In this document: positions 48,395 through 55,183 of the stretch, piece by piece
Layout of the letters: each line of letters opens with the position of its first letter
How positions within the stretch are numbered: position 1 is the first letter of the stretch
Made by a program: the position numbers and the translations under genes
NCBI GenBank assembly: GCA_900177435.1
Contig: FXAI01000013.1
Location: 72,501-127,683 of the forward strand
Length of the DNA: 55,183 bases
Direction of reading: 5' to 3'
From: Alteromonadaceae bacterium Bs31
Lineage (GTDB): Bacteria; Pseudomonadota; Gammaproteobacteria; Pseudomonadales; Cellvibrionaceae
The notes under the pieces: model-generated
What the model was told of the DNA's origin: nothing
The model's database searches: none
What the model saw: only the letters and a program-made list of their open reading frames with translations

Positions 48395-48699
48395 ATGAAC
48401 AAGCCAACAGTGATGACCCGAAGGCAAGGCTATAACCTTGTATGGTCAGCGCTTGTCACCCAGCTGGCCAAGCCGTTCAACTATTGAGTGATAAAGGTTT
48501 AGCCAAAAAGTGCCGGAAGCATAATATCCCATGCCCGCTCAATGGATATTGGGCAAAGGTTCAAAATGGCCATACAGTACCCGGTCGCTCGTTGCCAAAG
48601 AACACTAATAGTTTGCTCGAAAGTGTCACTTATTGGCTAAAGTGTATTATCGTCATATTGGGCAGTACTCTGATTGTAAGAGTTTTTCCCCATGTTTAA
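48395..48699 (+). pseudogene. frameshifted and truncated 'VW...LAK-CRKHNIP...GYWAK' family gene
   Basis: An ATG at 48395 with a perfect AAGGAGG upstream (about 48382-48388) begins MNKPTVMTRRQGYNLVWSAL, then VTQLAKPFNY and a TGA at 48485. In another frame the sequence continues LLSDKGLAKKCRKHNIPCPL, then NGYWAKVQNG. Together these match a widespread N-terminal motif (ELYxLVWSxPMxxLAKxxGxSDVALAKxCRKxNIPxPxxGYWAK). A frameshift near 48478-48490 breaks the gene, and the C-terminal part after about 48600 does not match the family. It is a decayed accessory gene. The function of the family is not known to me. Confidence 0.65.
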
Positions 48700-48840
48700 C
48701 GACAAAGTGCAGAAATGGATTGGTCAGCTTTGCTCAATATAGTGCACGTTGCTTACGTTGCGATGGGATATTGGTCAGTCTTCAAAGTTGATATGTATCA
48801 ATCTCGGTTTTAGTTGTCGTTGCGAAATATAAGAAAGTTC

Positions 48841-48944
48841 TGAACTAGCTCACCGTATTTTAGTACTTTGGCGAGGGCTGAACGAGAACACTCCATATAC
48901 GCTCTTAATGGGTTGAACGAAGAACAAACCGTTGAGGGTTGAAC
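48841..48944 (+). repeat. four TGAAC-(K)AG direct repeats ahead of the helicase gene
   Basis: TGAACTAG, TGAACGAG, TGAACGAA and TGAACTAG occur at 48841, 48879, 48914 and 48940, all on the plus strand, with spacings of 38, 35 and 26 bases. They end 30 bases before the chosen start. They could be operator sites or chance. Confidence 0.3.
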
Positions 48945-48973
48945 TAGTAAAATGTGGTCAGGGAACTTCCAGA

Positions 48974-51900
48974 ATGCACTTTCCATTAGAGCTAAATATA
49001 GAGCACCTATCTACTTTTTCTTTAGCCGCTCACCAAAATGCCTATCCCCTATTTAGGTCGCTACAGCTTTCCTATCCAAAAGCCACTAGTGAGCCTATTG
49101 CGGAAGCCGCCCCCTTTCGGCAGTTGGTGGTAAAGCTCGTTGCCGAGCCAGAGCTATTCACCCCGCAAGAATGGCTGATTGATGAAATTTGCCCTGGTCA
49201 GTTTATCTCGCTTCAGAAGAGGCCTCTCGATATAGCGCATAGCACTCTTTTGAATTTAACTGAAGAGATGCTGGTCTCGCTAAAAGTTGCAGTTTACGAG
49301 TTTGATAACCCAGAAGTATTGCTAGCTGAGAGTTCGTTAGAAATTTCCGTGCTTCCGGCGAACTTTTGGGGCGGTGAAAGCCGTCAACCAGACTTGCTCG
49401 CAGCCTTCGTTAAACCGAACGGTGTTTATGTAGAGTCCGTAGTGCGCCAGGTTACAGAGGTGCTGGAGAAGCATGGCCATGGTCGGAGTGCCGATGGATA
49501 CCAGTCTAATACCCGTGAGAGGCCCTATTTAATGGCGGCCGCCTTATGGAATGTGGTTTTCTCTCAGAAGATTGCTTATGTGTCGCCACCGCAAGACTTT
49601 GCACGAATGGGGCAACGAATTCGGCTACCGGCGGAAATTAGCGCCTCGAAAATTGGCGCCTGCCTGGACACTTCGGTGCTCTTCGCTAGCTGTATAGAGG
49701 CCATGGGCTTAAACCCTGTTATCGCGTTGACGCGAGGGCATGCCTTCGTTGGTGTTTGGTTGATTGATGAGCGCTTTCCGGTTTTAACAAATGACGACCC
49801 GATGGACTTAAGGAAACGCATCGATTCTCGAGATCTGGTTTTCTTTGAAAGTACTTTGGTGACGAATAGTTCTCCAATTACATTCGAACAAGCAAAAGCA
49901 CGTGCTCGCGAACTTGTTGACGAGGATAAAGAAGAAGAGTTTGTCTACGTTATTGACATCAAACAGGCCCGAGCACGCAAGATAAAGCCGCTTTCCACCA
50001 TAGAAGAGCGTCCAGAGGAAGCAACATCAGACACTGTAGATGAGTTGATGTTATCCGAAATACCGCCGTTACCTCCTGTTAGGGCTGATGAGCGCATAGT
50101 AGACGACACGCCGGATACTCGAATTGATACTTGGCAGAGGAAGTTACTTGATTTAACCAAGCGAAACGCCTTACTAGCGCTAAAAGATCGCGCACTAGCG
50201 ATTAGATTGTATTGCCCTGATATTGGTTCGATGGAAGATAACTTGGCAGATGGGGTGTTATTTAGTTTCCTTTCGTCTGAAGAAAGCCCTCTTAAAGACA
50301 GTGACAGAAGTGAAGAAACTTTCCGTTTCCAAGTCGGCTCAGATATACACAAGGAATACGCCTTAGACCAGCTGCAAAAGCATGTATTGCTGGTGAATAT
50401 GTCTAAGAAAAAGCTGGAACAGAATGCGATAAATCTATTCCGGAAAGCGAAAAATGACTTGGAAGAAGGTGGCTCAAACACGTTGTATTTGGCACTAGGG
50501 ATGCTGCGCTGGAAAGAGAACCCGGAGGATGCCCGCTCCTATCGTGCCCCCCTTATACTAATTCCCGTAGAGCTTACGCGACGTAGTGCACGAGCACCTA
50601 TTAAAGTTCGCCAGCTTCCCGATGAAAATCCTATCTTTAATATGACTCTGATTGAGTTTTTGGATAGAGACCACAATATCGATTTGAATCAATTTCGAGA
50701 CGCTATGCCTGAAGATGAGTCAGGAGTAGACGTACACCTGGTATGGAATACTGTTCGTGCAGCCATCGCTGAGCAGCCGGGTTTTGAAGTTGTTGAAGAG
50801 CTTGTTCTTGCTTCTTTCTCCTTTGCAAAATACTTGATGTGGAAAGACCTTAAAGATCGAATCGACGATCTAAAAGAGAATCCGTTCGTAAAGCATCTGG
50901 TCGATCACCCGCAGGATGCGTATGACCAAGTAGCCAGTTTTGTATTGCGAGACGAAGTTGATGAAAAGATCGATCCTGAGAACTTATTCACCCCGCTAAA
51001 TTGCGATAGCTCTCAGCAAGTGGCAGTCGAGGCGTCTGGGCGGCCACAGGATTTCGTTCTGGAAGGGCCTCCCGGAACGGGAAAATCCGAAACCATTGCG
51101 AATATTATTTGCCATAACCTGGCCATGGGCCGAAAGGTTTTGTTCGTCGCCGAAAAAATGGCGGCTCTTCATGTGGTTTACCGCCGAATGGAAAAAGTTG
51201 GTTTAGATCATCTGTGTTTGGAATTACACAGTAACAAAGCGAACAAGAAGGCCGTTTTAGAACAGCTAAAATCAGCAACGGATAAGCGTGAAGATTCCGA
51301 AAGCGAAGGCTGGGTTGAATCTGTCAAACTACTAAAGAGCAAGCGAGATAAACTAAACACCTTTGTAGCTGCCCTCCATAAAAAATCGATCTATGGGGTA
51401 TCCACGCGGGATGCCATAGCGCGCTCAGTGCTATACAAGAACTCTCACAAGCTAGCGCTTAATTGGCCGATTGGTTTTGAGGCTGCGCCAATACATTCTG
51501 AGGCTGGCCTGGAAGATATGCTCAAGGTTGTGAGGTCAGCTTCTGTCGCGTATGAAGATGTATCACGTCTCGACGCTGTTCAATTCAAACCCTTGAAGTC
51601 CAGAACATGGTCGAATGCTTGGCAAAGTCAGGCGATCTTATGTTTGAAGGCGTACAAAGAAGCATTGAGTAAGGTGTTTCCAAGCGCTGCTATCTTCGGG
51701 GCTAGCTTTGGTGTCAACTTTAAAAACAAGACCCTATCCAATGTTACGAAAGTAAAAGCGCTAGCGGATCTCGTTTCAGCTTCTGAGACCCATTCTTACG
51801 GGTACTTGGTGCGTAAAGGTGGCAAAGGGCTGTTGGCCAGCCTCCAGGAACTTGCTGGGTTAAAGTTAGAGTTTGATAAGGCTCTTGAATTTGTGGGGCA

Positions 51901-54781
51901 CAAAGCTACGGTAATCACTTTGCCTAAATGTGCAGTAGATGAATGGATAGGCCTATACGAAGAAACTAAGAACAGTTGGTTTAAGTTGTTTTTTACCAAG
52001 CGGAAGATAAACAAAGCAGCTAAAAGCATTGGCTTAACTAAGTTTGCAGATCTGGAAATACTCTATCCGCTGCGTACGGCTTTTGAACTACAAAAGAAAA
52101 TTACACCGCTCGTCAATGCGTATGAGGAAGATGGTATTTGGACCGGTTGGGATACATCACCCTCTGACCTGGAGTCAGCCGCTACGCGAGGTAGACGTTT
52201 TTATAAGGCTCTCACAACGGCTGTTGGTTTAGTGGATGATCCCGCGACTATCTTGACAACCGTAAAGACCAAACTGATCGATGGGAGAGACTTTCTCGAC
52301 AGCTCTAAAGTAGCCAGGCAAAAAAATGAGTTTAGATCGTGCTGGGATATATTTACTACAGCTACGGAGGAAGCGAAGAAGCATGAATTGGTATTCGATG
52401 AAACCCTCCCATATGAGGAGATAAATCAATCAATTGATGGGTTGGTTAATAACGAGGCTAAGTTTAAGCCGTGGTGTGAATGGCAGGCGGCGAAAGAAGC
52501 AGCTAAGGCATATTGCTTAGATACGGTAGCAAGTGGCTTAGAGGCTCATAGCCTATTGCCTTCAGACGCTGAAGACCAGGTTCTAACGGCTTTCTGTAGG
52601 TGGATAGCACCTCAGCTTATTGATGCCAGTGAAGAGTTGCGACAGTTCAAAGCTTCGTCGCATGAGCAGTTGATAGAAGAGTTTCGTAAGCTGGATCACC
52701 AAGTCTCAGAGACAACGAGTGAATATGTAGCGGCTATCGCGGCTAAAAAGGTGCCAGACCCGTTTGTTAAAGGGGCGCCTAAAGAGTTCGGCGTTTTAGC
52801 AAGAGAGCTACAGAAAAAGACTCGCCATAAACCAGTTCGAACCTTGTTTAAAGAAATGGGTAGCCGAATACTAGACCTCTGCCCATGCATGATGATGTCG
52901 CCTTTGTCTGTTGCTCAATTCCTTCCCTCAGATTTTAACGGGTTTGACCTTGTAGTATTCGATGAGGCCTCTCAGATGACCACATGGGATTCTGTGGGCG
53001 CAATTGCGAGGGGTGCAAATGTCATCGTGGTTGGAGACCCCAAGCAAATGCCGCCAACAAGCTTCTTTAGTGGTGCCGTAAGTGCAGATGATCCAGATGA
53101 AGAGGATATGGAGTCCATCTTGGACCAGGCTCTGGCAGCGCGCTTGCCGCACCTCAGATTAATGGGGCACTACCGCAGCCGGCATGAAACACTAATCGCA
53201 TTCTCAAATAGCAAGTACTACGAAAACTCTCTTGTCACCTATCCGTCATCCGACACGAAAGACTCCGCAGTAACCCTGCATAGAGTAGAGGGGATTTACT
53301 CAAAAGGAAAAGGCCGAAATAATCCCATAGAAGCTAAGGCTGTTGTAAAAGAAATCGTTAAGCGCCTCTCGGAACCAAAACGAACGAAGCAGAGTATCGG
53401 CGTAGTAACCCTGAATACGGAGCAACAAAGAACCATTGAGGATCTACTCGACGAAGCTCGTAGAAACCACCCGCATATTGAACCGTTTTTTCAGTCTACA
53501 GATGATTACGATGCGGTATTTGTAAAAAACCTTGAATCGGTACAAGGAGACGAGCGCGATGTCATCATCTTAAGTTTAGGCTATGGCCCAACTGAACCTG
53601 GTGCTCGAACAATGAGTATGAACTTTGGTCCGCTCAATAAGTCTGGTGGCGAGCGAAGACTCAATGTAGCAATCACACGCGCAACCACCGAGGTGCTACT
53701 GTTCTCAAGTTTTGATTCGTCCATGATTGATTTAAGTCGTACTGCTGCCGTAGCCGTTGAGCACCTTAAACATTATATGGAGTTTGCTGAAAAAGGGCCT
53801 ATCGCGTTAGCAGAACAGTCGATTGCAGCCTACGGAGTAGACCAGTTTGATAGTGACTTTGAAAAGGCCGTCGCTTTGGCATTGCGAGAAAAGGGTTGGC
53901 GGGTCCAAACTCAAATTGGGGTAAGTAAGTTCAGAGTGGATTTAGGTATCGTTCATCCCGACCACCCCGGAATGTACTTGGCGGGCGTGGAATGTGATGG
54001 AGCGACATACCACAGTGCTCCATCAGCCAGAGATCGTGATCGTGTCCGTCACTTAATTTTGGAAAATTTGGGGTGGCGATTATTACGCCTGTGGTCGACC
54101 GACTATTTTCAGGACCCAGAAGAGGCGATTGCAAAAATAGACCGTCGCCTGAACAATATACTCGAAGAGGACAGGAGTAGAGCAGAGCTAGAAAGTGAGC
54201 CTGAGGATACTCAGGGGGAGCATGATCCAGCGCGGCCCGAGATCACTAAAGGCGCCGATGTAGAAGTGGTGGATAGTCGCGAAACTAAGTTAGCAAACAG
54301 CTCGGATGAGAATACTAGCTATGACCCTGCAAGATACTTTGCCGAAGACTACAAACCAACATTAAACAAAATCTTGAAAGATGTTCTAACAGAAAAAAAT
54401 GGCATAACACTTCAAGAGTTGGCGCTAGATGTCGCCAATATGCATGGGTTAACGCGGACAAGTAAGAAACAATTGGGGCATATTAGTAGTCTTCTTAAGC
54501 CTTGGGCCGGAATCAGTGATGATGGTGTAAACAAGCCTGTGGTTTGGTTGAGTGCTAATGATGTGGCTGAAGAGATACCATGGAGGGGGTTGGCTCCATG
54601 GGGAGATAATCGGGAGTGGAATGAAGTCCCATATCCTGAAATTCGAGCATTGGCCAAGCTTGCAATACAGAAGTCACCTGATGATCCTGTTGATTTTATC
54701 TGTAATGAGTTTGATTTAAAAAGACGGTACGATAAAACTTTAGCCGTATTTTCTGGGTGGCTTGATGACGTTCGGGAGTGA
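48974..54781 (+). CDS. giant DUF4011-type SF1 helicase-nuclease with transglutaminase-like domain
   Basis: This 1,935-residue protein has four parts. (1) About 1-340: a beta domain and a transglutaminase-like core with Cys230 (GACLDTSVLFASC), His256 (TRGHAFVGVWL) and Glu292 (LVFFESTLV). (2) About 370-480: DUF4011, with DTWQRKLLDLTKRNALLALK. (3) About 680-1600: an SF1 helicase with Walker A GPPGTGKSE (Lys704), Walker B VVFDEASQM (Asp1330-Glu1331) and motif VI RRLNVAITRATTEV, split by a long helical insert. (4) About 1640-1735: a Vsr/MTES_1575-type nuclease (Asp1656, Glu1673-x-Asp1675 in GVECDGATYH), then a DUF3320-like end. The layout matches the single-gene Hhe-type anti-phage system as I recall it. 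The ATG at 48974 is chosen over a TTG at 48932. Confidence 0.88.
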   Translation: MHFPLELNIEHLSTFSLAAHQNAYPLFRSLQLSYPKATSEPIAEAAPFRQLVVKLVAEPELFTPQEWLIDEICPGQFISLQKRPLDIAHSTLLNLTEEMLVSLKVAVYEFDNPEVLLAESSLEISVLPANFWGGESRQPDLLAAFVKPNGVYVESVVRQVTEVLEKHGHGRSADGYQSNTRERPYLMAAALWNVVFSQKIAYVSPPQDFARMGQRIRLPAEISASKIGACLDTSVLFASCIEAMGLNPVIALTRGHAFVGVWLIDERFPVLTNDDPMDLRKRIDSRDLVFFESTLVTNSSPITFEQAKARARELVDEDKEEEFVYVIDIKQARARKIKPLSTIEERPEEATSDTVDELMLSEIPPLPPVRADERIVDDTPDTRIDTWQRKLLDLTKRNALLALKDRALAIRLYCPDIGSMEDNLADGVLFSFLSSEESPLKDSDRSEETFRFQVGSDIHKEYALDQLQKHVLLVNMSKKKLEQNAINLFRKAKNDLEEGGSNTLYLALGMLRWKENPEDARSYRAPLILIPVELTRRSARAPIKVRQLPDENPIFNMTLIEFLDRDHNIDLNQFRDAMPEDESGVDVHLVWNTVRAAIAEQPGFEVVEELVLASFSFAKYLMWKDLKDRIDDLKENPFVKHLVDHPQDAYDQVASFVLRDEVDEKIDPENLFTPLNCDSSQQVAVEASGRPQDFVLEGPPGTGKSETIANIICHNLAMGRKVLFVAEKMAALHVVYRRMEKVGLDHLCLELHSNKANKKAVLEQLKSATDKREDSESEGWVESVKLLKSKRDKLNTFVAALHKKSIYGVSTRDAIARSVLYKNSHKLALNWPIGFEAAPIHSEAGLEDMLKVVRSASVAYEDVSRLDAVQFKPLKSRTWSNAWQSQAILCLKAYKEALSKVFPSAAIFGASFGVNFKNKTLSNVTKVKALADLVSASETHSYGYLVRKGGKGLLASLQELAGLKLEFDKALEFVGHKATVITLPKCAVDEWIGLYEETKNSWFKLFFTKRKINKAAKSIGLTKFADLEILYPLRTAFELQKKITPLVNAYEEDGIWTGWDTSPSDLESAATRGRRFYKALTTAVGLVDDPATILTTVKTKLIDGRDFLDSSKVARQKNEFRSCWDIFTTATEEAKKHELVFDETLPYEEINQSIDGLVNNEAKFKPWCEWQAAKEAAKAYCLDTVASGLEAHSLLPSDAEDQVLTAFCRWIAPQLIDASEELRQFKASSHEQLIEEFRKLDHQVSETTSEYVAAIAAKKVPDPFVKGAPKEFGVLARELQKKTRHKPVRTLFKEMGSRILDLCPCMMMSPLSVAQFLPSDFNGFDLVVFDEASQMTTWDSVGAIARGANVIVVGDPKQMPPTSFFSGAVSADDPDEEDMESILDQALAARLPHLRLMGHYRSRHETLIAFSNSKYYENSLVTYPSSDTKDSAVTLHRVEGIYSKGKGRNNPIEAKAVVKEIVKRLSEPKRTKQSIGVVTLNTEQQRTIEDLLDEARRNHPHIEPFFQSTDDYDAVFVKNLESVQGDERDVIILSLGYGPTEPGARTMSMNFGPLNKSGGERRLNVAITRATTEVLLFSSFDSSMIDLSRTAAVAVEHLKHYMEFAEKGPIALAEQSIAAYGVDQFDSDFEKAVALALREKGWRVQTQIGVSKFRVDLGIVHPDHPGMYLAGVECDGATYHSAPSARDRDRVRHLILENLGWRLLRLWSTDYFQDPEEAIAKIDRRLNNILEEDRSRAELESEPEDTQGEHDPARPEITKGADVEVVDSRETKLANSSDENTSYDPARYFAEDYKPTLNKILKDVLTEKNGITLQELALDVANMHGLTRTSKKQLGHISSLLKPWAGISDDGVNKPVVWLSANDVAEEIPWRGLAPWGDNREWNEVPYPEIRALAKLAIQKSPDDPVDFICNEFDLKRRYDKTLAVFSGWLDDVRE

Positions 54782-54792
54782 AGCTAATCAAG

Positions 54793-54825
54793 CGTCTGGA
54801 TTCGAACCATAGCGGACGTTTTTTT
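54793..54825 (+). terminator. probable terminator after the helicase gene
   Basis: CGTCTG (54793-54798) pairs with CGGACG (54813-54818) with one wobble, followed by seven T. The loop contains a sequence that is the reverse complement of a tRNA T-arm (TGGTTCGAATCCAG). Confidence 0.6.
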
Positions 54826-54839
54826 AATGGGTGTCAAAT

Positions 54840-54936
54840 GTAAGGCCTGATAAACATAAGGCAGCCTCGCCCCACCACCGTAGTGGTAGCGAGGAGTACA
54901 ATGATTGTCGACCAAAACAACTCATTGGAGGCTGCT
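54840..54936 (+). ncRNA. candidate bridge-RNA region of the IS110 element
   Basis: The non-coding stretch before the transposase has a strong stem CCTCGC...ACCAC-CGTA-GTGGT-A-GCGAGG (54865-54894) with an asymmetric internal loop, preceded by two TAAGGC copies. IS110 elements of the non-IS1111 type encode their bridge RNA in this position. The exact ends and guide loops are not determined. Confidence 0.4.
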
Positions 54937-55183
54937 ATGTCACTTTATTGTGGAATCGATTTACATTCAAACAATTCTGTTATTTGTGTCATTAATGAAG
55001 AAGATAAGCGGTTAAAAGAAGTTAAAGTCGACAACAATTCTGAATTGGTTATTAAAGCGCTATCGCGATATAAGAAACGGTTAAAAGCGGTTGCTATTGA
55101 GTCAACCTTCAATTGGTATTGGCTGGCAGACGAGCTCATGGATGCGGGCTTTAAGGTACTTCTCGTTAACACCGCTAAAGTTG
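54937..55183 (+). CDS. IS110-family transposase, N-terminal part
   Basis: The first 82 codons are present. YCGIDLHSNNSVICVIN holds the first Asp of the DEDD RuvC-like domain, and AVAIESTFNWYWLADEL holds the Glu. The start ATG at 54937 has TTGGAGG upstream (about 54924-54930). IS110 transposases (recombinases) cut and join DNA with a bridge RNA guide. The C-terminal serine domain is outside the window. Confidence 0.9.
   Translation, partial: MSLYCGIDLHSNNSVICVINEEDKRLKEVKVDNNSELVIKALSRYKKRLKAVAIESTFNWYWLADELMDAGFKVLLVNTAKV

Larger units (their letters stand above)
54826..55183 (+). mobile_element. IS110-family insertion sequence, 5' end (partial)
   Basis: The transposase gene is IS110-type and continues past the window. 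The exact left end is not visible: IS110 elements lack terminal inverted repeats. It must lie between the helicase terminator and the transposase ATG. The element borders the accessory region. Confidence 0.7.

Noticed and set aside
48442-48699. 85-codon frame taken as an intact gene
   Set aside because: Its N-terminal motif continues from a different frame that starts at a good ribosome-binding site at 48395, so it is part of a frameshifted gene.

Overview
The window is chromosomal DNA of a gammaproteobacterium, most like the marine Cellvibrionales/Pseudomonadales branch (Teredinibacter, Saccharophagus or Cellvibrio relatives). This rests on the unbroken core block ruvC-ruvA-ruvB-ybgC-tolQRAB-pal-cpoB-queE-queC-tRNA-Lys-nadA, on a pseudomonad-type HolD (psi) next to RimI, on a soluble transhydrogenase SthA, and on an AlgP-like Lys/Ala protein with AT-hooks. 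The assignment is by recognition, not by a search.

Layout. (1) 1-5953: a surface-polysaccharide block with two GT4 glycosyltransferases (one broken by an in-frame stop), an LpxL/HtrB-type acyltransferase, a Wzi-type outer-membrane protein with a small barrel protein, and a GT9 heptosyltransferase. (2) 6110-9890: a 23S-5S rRNA operon with its own strong promoter, boxA, precursor stem and terminator, but no 16S gene. (3) 10035-14083: an unknown protein, a DUF707-like protein interrupted downstream by an in-frame stop, and two GT-A glycosyltransferases. (4) 14118-16356: a four-gene operon of two DUF1538 membrane proteins, a PII-like protein and a CBS protein, probably a regulated ion transporter. 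(5) 16487-17994: a stand-alone DsbD alpha-domain protein and a single-Cys thioredoxin-fold protein. (6) 18165-28153: the core block named above (Holliday-junction resolution, Tol-Pal envelope machine, queuosine precursor synthesis, quinolinate synthase). (7) 28348-38466: leuA with a probable leucine leader peptide, holD-rimI, a lipoprotein, prfC, a phospholipid acyltransferase, a PerM-type transporter, sthA and an HDOD protein. (8) 38725-45570: signalling and envelope genes: a degenerate receiver protein, a TonB-like protein fused to a chalcone-isomerase-like domain, a lone cyclic-nucleotide-binding domain, a PilZ protein, and the AT-hook protein. (9) 46028-48070: dinB behind a LexA box, and exbD. 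(10) 48395-55183: an accessory end with a frameshifted small gene, a 1,935-residue helicase-nuclease of defence type, and the start of an IS110-family element.

Most of the window is ordinary core genome. The parts most worth a second look are the 16S-less rRNA operon, the DUF1538/PII/CBS transporter module, the giant transglutaminase-helicase-nuclease protein beside an IS110 element and a decayed gene, the leucine leader upstream of leuA, and the structured gap at 42162-42336. No CRISPR array or prophage was seen.
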